Positions 54,378 through 62,415 of a stretch of 64,000 bases of DNA are shown in pieces (position 1 is the first letter of the stretch; every line of letters begins with the position of its first letter). The stretch covers positions 88,299 through 152,298 of the forward strand of contig NZ_JAHCPS010000006.1 in NCBI RefSeq assembly GCF_021366795.1. Direction: 5' to 3'. The translations under genes and the position numbers were made by a program. The notes beneath the pieces were generated by a model. The model did no database searches and was not told where the DNA came from. It worked only from the letters and a program-made list of their open reading frames with translations. Origin of the DNA: Macrococcoides caseolyticum (GTDB lineage Bacteria; Bacillota; Bacilli; Staphylococcales; Staphylococcaceae).

Positions 54378-55596
54378 CAACTTGTGCACCACCTTTTGCA
54401 TTAGATTTATCTAATTGATATTGATTAGCAATCGTACTATCAACAAAGTTTAAGTTTGTGATAAATTGCTTACCAATTTCATTGTTTAAAGGTTTATAGC
54501 CAAGTTTAGTTCTAGCATCGTCTACTGAGATTAATCCTAATTCACGCTCAATCTTGATATTCTCATGTAATAGCTTAGTATCAATATTCTTGTAAGCATC
54601 TACATTAAAATCAAAATCTAATTTAATTTGTGTATCAAGTTTATGTAACTCACTTAAGAATAAATCTAGGTATGATTTTAATGTGTTTACTAAATAATCT
54701 TGATTTAATTCAGCTATATTTAAATTACTATTTTGAATACCAATTTTATGTGGTGGTATTCCTAGTACTTGAGCTACTTGTAGCTTAGTGTTCTTATCAT
54801 CTGAAACAAGTTTTAATAACTCAGTTTCAACTTTCAACGGGTCATATTCAAAACCTCTGTCTATGACTGCTGGAGCACCAGCATTGTTAGTACCACCATT
54901 TGTTTTTACCCACTCAGCTTTAATTTGCATTTTAGTTTGAGCATCCAATGATTCATCTGTTTTAAGGATGCCACCTGTGTTTGTGCCATTTTTCCAAAAC
55001 TTATTTATGAATTCTTTACTTGCTTTTTGTACAGATAAATCTTTGCTCAATGCTTTAAGTGGACTCTTACCAACAATGCCATCTGTTGATAACATTTTGA
55101 AGTGTAGCATATCTTGATATTTAACAATGCGTTGCTTACCATCATTTAAATTATTTACAATGTAAGCAATCTCAGTAATATACTTTTCATTCTTTTTAAC
55201 TTGTATATTCACCCTTGAAGATTCTATTGGAATTAATTCAATAGCTCTACCTACTTCATTTCTGATAATCTCAATGAATGAGTTACCTTTTAATATCAAG
55301 TTAGCAATTATTGAAAATTTCATACTGTAAGCAGTCATAAATGGATTAGGCTTATTATTAAGTAACTCTAATACATCTTCTGTAGCATCAACTTTAGATA
55401 TTAAATCTAATCCAGCAATATCTGAAGCTATAATTTGAATAACTGATTGCACATCTGAATTATTCATTAAATCTGTTTCAGTAAAAACTGTATCTAAATC
55501 AATGTTAGTAAAGTTATTGCCGAACACATCTATTGTCGGAAGTGGTACACTTGATACATTCTCTATTGTTGTATTTCTTTTTTCAAAAAACTTCAT
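54370..55596 (-). CDS. Portal protein
   Basis: A 408-residue HK97-type portal: FTETDLMNNSDVQSVIQIIA, LLNNKPNPFMTAYSMKFSII (the conserved NxPNPxMT), LKGNSFIEIIRNEVGRAIEL, ISVDDARTKLGYKPLNN and a VSDDKNTKLQVAQVLGIPPH stretch. It forms the dodecameric DNA channel at the head vertex. AAAGGAGGC precedes the ATG. It overlaps the protease gene by 8 bases. Confidence 0.93.
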   Translation of the reverse strand: MKFFEKRNTTIENVSSVPLPTIDVFGNNFTNIDLDTVFTETDLMNNSDVQSVIQIIASDIAGLDLISKVDATEDVLELLNNKPNPFMTAYSMKFSIIANLILKGNSFIEIIRNEVGRAIELIPIESSRVNIQVKKNEKYITEIAYIVNNLNDGKQRIVKYQDMLHFKMLSTDGIVGKSPLKALSKDLSVQKASKEFINKFWKNGTNTGGILKTDESLDAQTKMQIKAEWVKTNGGTNNAGAPAVIDRGFEYDPLKVETELLKLVSDDKNTKLQVAQVLGIPPHKIGIQNSNLNIAELNQDYLVNTLKSYLDLFLSELHKLDTQIKLDFDFNVDAYKNIDTKLLHENIKIERELGLISVDDARTKLGYKPLNNEIGKQFITNLNFVDSTIANQYQLDKSNAKGGAQVDE

Positions 55597-55653
55597 TATA
55601 AAATTGTTTGCCTCCTTTCAAAATTTTTCTTTGTTCTAACTTAATTAATGAGA

Positions 55654-55687
55654 CAAAAAAATGAGGTAAGCATAATACTCACCTCAT
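55654..55687 (-). terminator. Hairpin terminator between the terminase module and portal
   Basis: ATGAGGTGAG pairs with CTTACCTCAT (one G-U) around a 7-base loop, followed by seven T on the minus strand. Confidence 0.8.
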
Positions 55688-55731
55688 TAATATAACTATA
55701 ATGAATGTACGTTCCATGCGCACAAACATAA

Positions 55732-55938
55732 TTATTGTTTACATAGAAAAGACACATAAAATAGATATATGGACAATCCTAATATAAAAATTGATGTTGA
55801 GAAAAATAAAAGACTACTTATATACATCACACTTGCTATAATAAACAATGTAATGTGTAAGTAGTCTTCAAATGATTTTTCAATTAGTAATGATATTTGT
55901 ACTTGTATGTACAACAATATATTTTGAATATATTTCAT
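55732..55938 (-). CDS. Small two-helix membrane protein between terL and portal
   Basis: A 68-residue hydrophobic protein with a possible amphipathic first helix and two membrane helices (about residues 28-46 and 47-64, FFSTSIFILGLSIYLFYVSF). Its ATG overlaps the terL stop by one base. Small membrane proteins occur in this slot in some phages of this host group; no function is known. A strong terminator follows. Confidence 0.6.
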   Translation of the reverse strand: MKYIQNILLYIQVQISLLIEKSFEDYLHITLFIIASVMYISSLLFFSTSIFILGLSIYLFYVSFLCKQ

Positions 55939-57077
55939 TAGAATACGATACCCTCTTTCTTGATTCTTTCGTTTAATGACAGTTGATTTGATTTATAAAA
56001 CTGTGCTTCTGTATATGCATTAATCAAAGCGACAATACTATCAATTTTCTTTCTGTTCATCTTCTTATTAATCAGCACGTTATCATTAACTGTTTTAACT
56101 ACAGCATTTCTAACAGCTATATTTAATAATTCATTGTTACTATGCTTTACTCGATTTTGTAAAACATCATATCTAAATTGCTTAATCGTCTCGCTAAGTC
56201 CAATCATCGACTGAGCTACTTCTATTAATTTAAACTGTCGTGCTCTTTCAGTCATATCAGTTATCCACTCATTTGCTAAGTTTCTATCATAGAATACACC
56301 TTTAACATTTAACTCATTATCCTTAGCATATTTGATAATAAAGTCTGTAACTTGTCTGTAGTCGATTACACCACTCTCTGAGTTAGTTAAAGTACCGTAA
56401 CCCAGCTCAATTAATTTTTCATAGTCTATCTTATCTCTCTGGGATTTAAGCTCAATTGAACCCTCATAACCAAAGAAACCGTGCGTATCGCAGTATAAGT
56501 CACCATCAATCTTATGTACCATTGAGACAGCTGTAATATCGTGTAAACGTGATAAATCAACACCTATCCAGCAATCAGAACCTTTAATGTTTGGCTTGTC
56601 TATAACGTTATCTTCCCACTTCTTGATAGATACAAAACTATCTTCATTATCCATATTGTTTTGCCACATGTTAAAGTTTTTAATTTTTATGGCTGTCATG
56701 TTACCTTTTTGTTCTTGCTCCTTAATATCAGTTTTTATATTTCTCATGATTACATCACGTTTAGTTTCTGACTCAAGTAATGGCATTGCCTTAATCCATT
56801 TTGATTCATCTTTCATTTCAGTCTCATCATCTAACTCAGCACAATATACAAAATAGTTTTCATCTTGAATCTCACCATTGAGTAGTTTAGTAATGTATTG
56901 ATATTCTTCTGAGTACATTGGATTGTTTAAGTTAGACCCTGCTGTAGAAACGATTAAAGTTAAAGGGTTCTCTTGTTGACCCATACCAGTCTTTAAACGT
57001 TCATACATTGTTGTATCTTTCATTTCACCAAATTCATCTAGAATGATACATGACATTCTACCGTTACTTGCGTAATA
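55938..57077 (-). CDS. Terminase large subunit, exon 2 (ATPase core and nuclease)
   Basis: The second exon begins at TAT (57077) with YYASNGRMSCIILDEFGEMK, so Walker B (CIILDEF) lies right after the intron. Later motifs include GLKTGMGQQENPLTLIVSTA-type coupling (LTLIVSTAGSN), then the RNase H-like nuclease with SDCWIGVDLSRLHDITAVSM and KGVFYDRNLANEWI aspartates. The final residues are SLNERIKKEGIVF. Joined to exon 1 the protein is about 578 residues, the normal size. It cuts and pumps DNA into the head. Without splicing, a GTG at 57086 could start a separate fragment, which would lack Walker A. Confidence 0.9.
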   Translation of the reverse strand, partial: YYASNGRMSCIILDEFGEMKDTTMYERLKTGMGQQENPLTLIVSTAGSNLNNPMYSEEYQYITKLLNGEIQDENYFVYCAELDDETEMKDESKWIKAMPLLESETKRDVIMRNIKTDIKEQEQKGNMTAIKIKNFNMWQNNMDNEDSFVSIKKWEDNVIDKPNIKGSDCWIGVDLSRLHDITAVSMVHKIDGDLYCDTHGFFGYEGSIELKSQRDKIDYEKLIELGYGTLTNSESGVIDYRQVTDFIIKYAKDNELNVKGVFYDRNLANEWITDMTERARQFKLIEVAQSMIGLSETIKQFRYDVLQNRVKHSNNELLNIAVRNAVVKTVNDNVLINKKMNRKKIDSIVALINAYTEAQFYKSNQLSLNERIKKEGIVF

Positions 57078-57331
57078 CTTTAACACTACTTACTGTAGTC
57101 GGTTTAGACTATATCATACTCTTAATCGTTACTTTAAGAGTCCTATTGTTTCCACTCATTGAGTGTACTCTACTAAGTTGTATTGTATTTATCCTCTCGA
57201 TAGATACTCACTGTTCGATAGTCGTTGCACGTTCCTTTTAAAAGGCTTCGCTCATGATTGTCTTATAAAAGAGTTTCCATGAATTAAATAGGTTATTCGA
57301 TATACATCACTGTATAAAGCCCCTCATGTTA
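57078..57331 (-). other. Group I intron in the large terminase gene (no ORF)
   Basis: About 254 nt interrupt terL between ...DSADGTNP and YYASNGR.... In the sense strand the intron has a P7 pairing GACTA (57223-57219) with TAGTC (57111-57107) set in the R-like GTGCAACGACTATC and the S-like ATGATATAGTCT. A perfect P8-type hairpin ACTCTTAA...TTAAGAGT lies at 57141-57118. The 5' exon ends CCCU, which can pair with GGGG 9 bases on, giving the U-G pair of P1; the last intron base is G. These are group I hallmarks. Splice sites are inferred and may be off by a codon. Confidence 0.88.
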
Positions 57332-57928
57332 AGGGTTAGTACCATCTGCTGAGTCTGGCGAATTTGATAACGGTGAAATTATACTTTCATCTTTGAGATA
57401 CTCAATTTTTTTATCTAGTGTTTTGACATTGTTATTTAAATATCGTGATTTCTTCTTTAATAAATTAATCTGACTTGTAGCCATCTCAAATATGATACGT
57501 GATTGTTTATAAGCATTTGAACTAATATATATTTCACGTTGTCTAGTTGGTGATTTACCAAACAATAACTCATATTGAGCTATACCACTATTCAAAATTG
57601 ACTTACCTTGTTTCCTTGAAGTTGATACATAAGCTTTTGTAAATCTTCTAACATTTGTTCCCTCATGCACCCATCCATAAAGTGAACCAACTATGAAATG
57701 TTGAAATAACATAAGTGGCATTGTCTCACCTGTTTTAATATCTGGTAGAGTAGATAGATATAGACTTACCTTGTTTGCTATATCTGGTCTCCATTCATAA
57801 CCCTCTACACCATGCTCTAGGTTGTCCAAATGACGTTGACATGATTTGATATTTTTATCAGATGCAATGATTTCACCAGATACAACCTTTTTAGCGTATA
57901 GTGTTGTATAATCTATTACTTCAGTCAT
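57332..57928 (-). CDS. Terminase large subunit, exon 1 (Walker A)
   Basis: 199 codons beginning MTEVIDYTTLYAKKVVSGEI. They hold the Terminase_1-type N-terminus (SCQRHLDNLEHGVEGYEWRP) and the Walker A-like loop STSRKQGKS near residues 107-115, followed by ISSNAYKQSRIIFEMATSQI and SPLSNSPDSADGTNP. The next codon is a TAA supplied by the intron. The ATG overlaps the terS stop by one base. Unspliced RNA would give only this half of the ATPase. Confidence 0.9.
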
Positions 57929-58404
57929 TACGCATCACCAAATATTTTAAGGAACTCATCCTCTTCATTTGATTCAGCTGGTACAAGTTTTAATCTACTG
58001 TCAATTGACATGCCTAACATGTTGCCTAAACTTTTCATTTCTCTGAATACTTCTAACTTTTGTCGTCTTTTAGATACTAACTGTTTATCTAGATTTAATT
58101 CATAGTTTTCTTCTAAAAGTGATTTAATATTATTAATCTCTTCTAAAATATCTCGATAGTCTGAATATAATTCACTATACATTACTAAAGTTTGTTGGTC
58201 TAATTGTGCTACTGGTAAATGTTCAATCAATTTATATACTTTTTTATATTCAGCTTTAGCAACATCTGATAAATGTTTAGGTGGTGTCTTGCTCAACTTA
58301 TCAAATTTTTCTAATGCTTTTTCTTTATTTTGTTTTGCTTCAATTTCTTCTTTCGTTAAATGTTGACTCATTGAGGCCAACGGTTTTTGTGGACGTCCTG
58401 CCAT
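57928..58404 (-). CDS. Terminase small subunit (P27 family)
   Basis: About 158 residues: MAGRPQKPLASMSQHLTKEE, KTPPKHLSDVAKAEYKKVYK, LPVAQLDQQTLVMYSELYSD, and a closing RQKLEVFREMKSLGNMLGMS segment, the pattern of P27-type small terminases of cos phages. It recognises the packaging site and recruits TerL. The ATG at 58404 has AAAGGAATG upstream; one earlier in-frame TTG is possible. It is the first gene of the packaging module. Confidence 0.9.
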   Translation of the reverse strand: MAGRPQKPLASMSQHLTKEEIEAKQNKEKALEKFDKLSKTPPKHLSDVAKAEYKKVYKLIEHLPVAQLDQQTLVMYSELYSDYRDILEEINNIKSLLEENYELNLDKQLVSKRRQKLEVFREMKSLGNMLGMSIDSRLKLVPAESNEEDEFLKIFGDA

Positions 58405-58469
58405 CAAAAATCATTCCTTTCTAATTGTTAACTTTAATATCTTTTAGGTTTACTTTAATTTTAGGAAAA

Positions 58470-58502
58470 TAAAAAAGCTGTACAACATGTATGTACAACT
58501 TT
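58470..58502 (-). terminator. Hairpin terminator upstream of terS
   Basis: AGTTGTACA pairs with TGTACAGCT (one G-U) and is followed by TTTTTTATTTT on the minus strand. It would stop transcription coming from the right before the terminase module. Confidence 0.7.
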
Positions 58503-58661
58503 TAGGTCTCATTTTAGGTATTTGAATAAGATGAGGGGGCATCGTTACATTTTACACTTTTATATATTGGGTAAAATTGGTCGGGGGTTCTTTCTCTTCC
58601 TTTTTTATTTATATAAAGATAAAATATTAAATAAGAAAATATTTTAAGGAAGTGAATTCAT

Positions 58662-59492
58662 ATTAAAACTAATAAGTCTACTGCAACAAAACACCAAATC
58701 TTAAGTTACTATTCTGAATCACAACTTGATTTATTTAGAAAAAATATAAACATTGCTAAATCTATAGCATTACCAGAAGATGCATTAGCTAAAATTTCTA
58801 TAGCTAATAAAATGTCTGAAACATTACCTACTAATTTCACTCATACTCTTACTGCTTTAATTGCAGAAGCTGGTCATAGTTATAAAAACATTATGATAGA
58901 CTCTACTTCACTACAACCTATTTTCAAACAATTAAATCTTATAGAAAATATTTCATTTGATTTAAAATCATACACTACAGAAATTGCTTCTATTATGAAT
59001 AATATTAATATTCATGCTTCACTTTCTAACGCAATAAATCAACATACTAAAACAACTCAAGCTAATAAAAAATTATTATATATTAATTCACTCATAAATA
59101 AAGTTGAACAGTACTATCCAGAAGTTGATATTTTTGATTTGTCTGTTGAAGAGATAGAAACTCTTGTTCACAATTATGAATATACAACTGAATTCTTATT
59201 ACTAGATAATTTACAATTAACATTATTTAGTATTCAAAATTCAATACAAGAAATACCTAATTCTATTTCAAATCGTATTAACACTGTAAATTCAATAATT
59301 GACAATAAAATTGGTCGTAATAAAAAATATATAATATTTGAATCAAGTAATGAGTTACTTTCATATTTAATTGAGAATCAAGTTAATGAATATTTTCAAA
59401 ATTCGACTGCTGCATTAATGTTAAAATTATATTTTGTTTTATTATTGTTTCTCTATAGAAATACAAAACCAAAAGAAGACATTGACAAATAA
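58662..59492 (+). CDS. Unidentified opposite-strand accessory protein, possible ATT start
   Basis: A plus-strand gene against the phage direction. The first ATG is at 58812 (226 residues) but has no ribosome site. The same frame is open 50 codons further upstream with protein-like composition (TATKHQILSYYSESQLDLFR), and AAGGAAGTG sits 8 bases before an in-frame ATT at 58662; no ATG, GTG or TTG lies between. The 276-residue product is mostly helical and ends in a membrane helix (ALMLKLYFVLLLFLYR) with a charged tail. A terminator follows. I recognise no family. A C-terminal anchor and reversed strand suggest cargo such as superinfection exclusion; this is inference. Confidence 0.7.
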   Translation: MKTNKSTATKHQILSYYSESQLDLFRKNINIAKSIALPEDALAKISIANKMSETLPTNFTHTLTALIAEAGHSYKNIMIDSTSLQPIFKQLNLIENISFDLKSYTTEIASIMNNINIHASLSNAINQHTKTTQANKKLLYINSLINKVEQYYPEVDIFDLSVEEIETLVHNYEYTTEFLLLDNLQLTLFSIQNSIQEIPNSISNRINTVNSIIDNKIGRNKKYIIFESSNELLSYLIENQVNEYFQNSTAALMLKLYFVLLLFLYRNTKPKEDIDK

Positions 59493-59510
59493 ATAATCAA
59501 TGTCTTTTCA
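59476..59510 (+). terminator. Intrinsic terminator after the opposite-strand gene
   Basis: A perfect 8-bp stem GACATTGA / TCAATGTC with an 11-base loop is followed by TTTTCATTT; it overlaps the stop codon of the preceding gene. Confidence 0.8.
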
Positions 59511-59530
59511 TTTACTTCAATCACTCAATA

Positions 59531-59749
59531 TTATTCATTTATAACATCACTCACATTATCAATTTGTTTTCTATTAAATTCAATGTTTCTATTCATTACA
59601 TCTAATTCATATCTGATTGCATCTAACTTAGCATCGAACTTCTTATCTTGTTCTTCTTTCTTTGTCATCTGTCCAAATATCGCAACTGCTACAATTAATA
59701 ATAGTCCTAATAATATATTCATCATCATAATTAATAATCTCCATTTCAT
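59531..59749 (-). CDS. Small membrane-anchored coiled-coil protein
   Basis: A 72-residue protein with one N-terminal helix (about residues 5-26, LLIMMMNILLGLLLIVAVAI) and a charged helical tail (KKEEQDKKFDAKLDAIRYEL). No family recognised. It belongs to a run of short minus-strand genes upstream of the terminase, where phages keep late-transition and uncharacterised genes. It ends convergent with the opposite-strand gene. Confidence 0.65.
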   Translation of the reverse strand: MKWRLLIMMMNILLGLLLIVAVAIFGQMTKKEEQDKKFDAKLDAIRYELDVMNRNIEFNRKQIDNVSDVINE

Positions 59750-59751
59750 AT

Positions 59752-59880
59752 TTAATATTCAATATATCCATTTTCAATTTCACTCAAATAATATTCAAAT
59801 AAACTTTTATAGTCTTCTTCATTTAAAATATCATCTGAGTGTAATTCTTCAATTAAGTTGTGTATTCTTTCTTCTAACAA
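59752..59880 (-). CDS. 42-residue acidic protein, TTG start
   Basis: A short open frame beginning TTG TTA GAA GAA, with AAAGGTGAG 8 bases upstream, and encoding the acidic helical sequence MLEERIHNLIEELHSDDILN followed by EEDYKSLFEYYLSEIENGYIEY. The stop lies just before the ribosome site and start of the next small gene. A GTG 12 bases upstream is an alternative start. Codon use and tight packing support a real gene; function unknown. Confidence 0.55.
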   Translation of the reverse strand: MLEERIHNLIEELHSDDILNEEDYKSLFEYYLSEIENGYIEY

Positions 59881-59930
59881 TTTTCTTCTCACCTTTCTCG
59901 TTAAGAATAGTGAGATTTGAATTCTAATTA

Positions 59931-60119
59931 TTAACTCATATAATCTTTTAAAGTTTTCATTTTGCTCAATCTTTTATCATATTCTTTTTTACGTTTAACT
60001 TGTTCAATCAACTCATCAGCTGACTCACAATAATACTTTTGTCCATCAACAAACACTCTAACTAATTGTTCACTCTTTGCTACATTAAACTTATCTCTCA
60101 GTAATTGTTCATCTATCAT
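59931..60119 (-). CDS. Small phage protein, 62 residues
   Basis: MIDEQLLRDKFNVAKSEQLV, then RVFVDGQKYYCESADELIEQ and a basic tail. No membrane helix or known motif; looks like a small alpha/beta domain. The ATG directly follows the stop of the 63-residue gene, so they are coupled. Function unknown. Confidence 0.65.
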   Translation of the reverse strand: MIDEQLLRDKFNVAKSEQLVRVFVDGQKYYCESADELIEQVKRKKEYDKRLSKMKTLKDYMS

Positions 60120-60311
60120 CTACAAAGTCTCCTCTTCAATTAATTCATTTTTAACTTGTTGAAACACTTCTTTGAATTCATCTTCAGTCATTAACTTTTT
60201 TTCATGTACAATCATATTTTGTACAATCCATTCTGAAGTATCCCAATCGTGACTCAGAATACTTCTACCTGCTTTTACCATATTTTTGATACGAATATAA
60301 TTTTCATTCAT
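60120..60311 (-). CDS. Small phage protein, 63 residues
   Basis: MNENYIRIKNMVKAGRSILS followed by HDWDTSEWIVQNMIVHEKKL and an acidic helical end. Soluble; no family recognised. Its start overlaps the stop of the amber-interrupted gene upstream, consistent with a compact string of small genes. Function unknown. Confidence 0.65.
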   Translation of the reverse strand: MNENYIRIKNMVKAGRSILSHDWDTSEWIVQNMIVHEKKLMTEDEFKEVFQQVKNELIEEETL

Positions 60312-60567
60312 CTACATCATCTCCATCTTGATTTTCTAACTCAATAAAATGTTTATCCATAAATTCTTTATCTAAATAATGTCCTGTTTCTTTTACTTCA
60401 AAATCATAATTTTTAAGTATCTCTTTTTGCTGTTCATAAAACTACTCACTGTTGTACTCATATTTATCAGCTCTTGCTTTAATACGTTTCATGTCTTTTT
60501 TTCCAATTTCATAAACAGCACCTTGTTTTTCAGAGAAAGTACTTTTTATACATAAATATTTTTTCAT
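60304..60567 (-). pseudogene. 87-codon phage gene interrupted by an in-frame amber codon
   Basis: ATG at 60567 opens a frame (MKKYLCIKSTFSEKQGAVYE, KRIKARADKYEYNSE) that meets TAG at codon 42 (60444-60442) and then continues in the same frame with equally protein-like sequence (FYEQQKEILKNYDFEVKETG ... DGDDVDE) to TGA at 60304, overlapping the next gene start in normal phage fashion. One base change explains the break (for example from GAG or CAG). A functional 41-residue N-terminal peptide or read-through is possible but less likely. Confidence 0.7.
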
Positions 60568-60600
60568 TTTGACAGCTCCATTTTCTATAATTTTGTAATA

Positions 60601-60628
60601 TAAAAAGAGATAGCTTATTAGCTACCTC
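60601..60628 (-). terminator. Intrinsic terminator after the HNH gene at 60627
   Basis: GAGGTAGCT pairs with AGCTATCTC (one G-U) around a 4-base loop, followed by TTTTTAT on the minus strand; it overlaps the HNH stop codon. Confidence 0.8.
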
Positions 60629-60989
60629 AATTTGTCTTATGAATCTTGTTATGTTCCTCAAAGCAAACGCTTTGTAAATTATCTAAATCTAATCGTTTAT
60701 CCCAATCATCTTTAACTTCTATTATATGATGGACAAGGTCAGCACTTCTTATAATTCCTTTTGCTAAGCTGACTTGACATAAATATTTATCACGTTTTAA
60801 TGCATCTTCTCTAACCCTCAGCCATTCCTTACTCTTATAGAAGTTTACATATTCTTTATTATGTTTATATCTATCTCTGTTGTATGCATCGCTCGTCTTA
60901 TTGCTTTGATGTTGATTGCAATAAGACTCAGCATTACTAATTAACTCACGACACATAGCATGTTTACATTGTTTATATAACATCATCAA
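60627..60989 (-). CDS. HNH endonuclease (packaging-associated type)
   Basis: A 120-residue protein with paired cysteines early (CKHAMCRELI, SYCNQH) and the HNH fold: YKSKEWLRVREDALKRDKYL, CQVSLAKGI, then VHHIIEVKDDWDKRLDLDNL and CFEEHNKIH. Such genes sit near the terminase of cos phages and help TerL cut the cos site. Here they are separated from terS by small genes and the opposite-strand gene. The start overlaps the upstream stop by 17 bases; Met2 or Met3 may be used. Confidence 0.88.
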   Translation of the reverse strand: MMMLYKQCKHAMCRELISNAESYCNQHQSNKTSDAYNRDRYKHNKEYVNFYKSKEWLRVREDALKRDKYLCQVSLAKGIIRSADLVHHIIEVKDDWDKRLDLDNLQSVCFEEHNKIHKTN

Positions 60990-62367
60990 TCAACTCTTCT
61001 ATATCTTTTTCAACAGCCACTATTGAGCCATCTGGACGTACTACAGCTAACATATCATCATCACTCATTTTACGTAATGCATCAAACATAAACTCACTGT
61101 AATCTTCATTGTATTGTTTAGCTGGTACATAGATAAACTCTTTATTCTTCTCAATGTATTTCATAATGTTATTACGCATGATTCTGATTTGTCTATGACT
61201 CAACAGCTGACCTTTGTTCACACATCGTACAATATCTTTCTTATCTTCTAATGCCATATCTTTGCATATAGTTACTTCAAAATCTTCATATTCATCATAA
61301 TATTTTGCTACATGTTTACTAATATCAACTTGTCTCTTGTAAGGAAAAACTGTTTGTGGATTGTCAGCTATCTCAATGAATTCTGTAAATGCTTTGCTCA
61401 TTTCTTTTCTATATTTTGTTCTATATCCATGTTCACTCTTATCTTCAAATTCTCTATTATACGCATCTAAAACACGCTTTTTAACAGCCATTTTAAACTT
61501 TCTGTAATAATCACTTTTCGTAAATACATCTTCCAGCATTGCCTTTCTGTATGCTTCAGTTTGTTTACCTCTATCTGTGTTTGTGATATAAACTTCTCTA
61601 AGCAATTCAAACTGAGTTAATTGTTTCTTAGTTAGTAATCTTTCACGATTCTCTAAGAACCATTCTAGAAAGAAATTATACTGTGCATCTTGGTTTTCAC
61701 TATTAAAGAAGTTTGAGCTATCGTCCAACGTATCACCAATCTCAGTATTTTCACCTTCATCATTAGTAATCAAATTATTAATACTGTTTGATTCAATACC
61801 ATTCATTTTTATATATTTGTATCTAGCTTTACCATTTACTTCACCGATATTCACACGTTCTACATCTGGATTTACTTCAAGTGGTAATCTATGCTCAATG
61901 TACTGTTTAATATACTTAATACGTGTATTGAACAGCTTCTTATCAGCTAATAGTTCATCTACTGTTTCTAATTCTTTTAATGCATAACCAGCTTCAGTCA
62001 TTAAGAATAAGAATATCTGTATAAATTCAGAAGTATCATCAATTCTGCGTGAAAATTTACCGAACATTTTATAATAGAAATGTAAGAACGAATTCACTAA
62101 ATCATTATTATCTTCACTCACATTCTTAGCTTTCAATATTGAACTCAGCATTGCATCTCCAATAGTATCTCCTTTACCGTCTCTCAGCTTCATAGTTGAT
62201 GGAACTACACCATCTTTTTCATCTCCAGATACATATTTCTCTTTGTTCTTCATATAGTTTTCATAGCTGATGAAAGCTCCTTTACTTCCATCAACTTTTG
62301 AGATTTTAATTTTTCTATTAAAAAACAATTCGATTAAATCATTAATTCTTTCTGCTCTATTACTCAT
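60973..62367 (-). CDS. Large phage regulatory protein, possibly sigma-like
   Basis: A 464-residue, charged, helical protein I cannot place with certainty. One stretch, NNLITNDEGENTEIGDTLDD near residues 205-224, resembles the acidic linker between sigma region 3 and region 4, and it is followed by FFLEWFLENRERLLTKKQLT, similar in layout to region 4. Sigma-like or other late-gene activators commonly precede the terminase in phages of this group. Ribosome site AAGGAG precedes the ATG, and a palindrome AATACTAAAGTATT lies in its leader. Evidence for sigma function is weak; treat as hypothetical. Confidence 0.6.
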   Translation of the reverse strand: MSNRAERINDLIELFFNRKIKISKVDGSKGAFISYENYMKNKEKYVSGDEKDGVVPSTMKLRDGKGDTIGDAMLSSILKAKNVSEDNNDLVNSFLHFYYKMFGKFSRRIDDTSEFIQIFLFLMTEAGYALKELETVDELLADKKLFNTRIKYIKQYIEHRLPLEVNPDVERVNIGEVNGKARYKYIKMNGIESNSINNLITNDEGENTEIGDTLDDSSNFFNSENQDAQYNFFLEWFLENRERLLTKKQLTQFELLREVYITNTDRGKQTEAYRKAMLEDVFTKSDYYRKFKMAVKKRVLDAYNREFEDKSEHGYRTKYRKEMSKAFTEFIEIADNPQTVFPYKRQVDISKHVAKYYDEYEDFEVTICKDMALEDKKDIVRCVNKGQLLSHRQIRIMRNNIMKYIEKNKEFIYVPAKQYNEDYSEFMFDALRKMSDDDMLAVVRPDGSIVAVEKDIEELIDDVI

Positions 62368-62415
62368 ATATACATTCTCCTTTTTTATTTAATACTTTAG
62401 TATTATTTGTTTTAA

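Noticed and set aside
57050..57241. Plus-strand 63-codon open frame across the terL gap
   Set aside because: It lies antisense to the intron and exon, has no ribosome site, and the group I intron explains the conserved structure of this stretch.
57078..57343. terL simply broken by frameshift or deletion
   Set aside because: The two halves join to a full-length TerL only if a discrete 254-nt insert with group I pairings is removed, so an intron fits better than decay.
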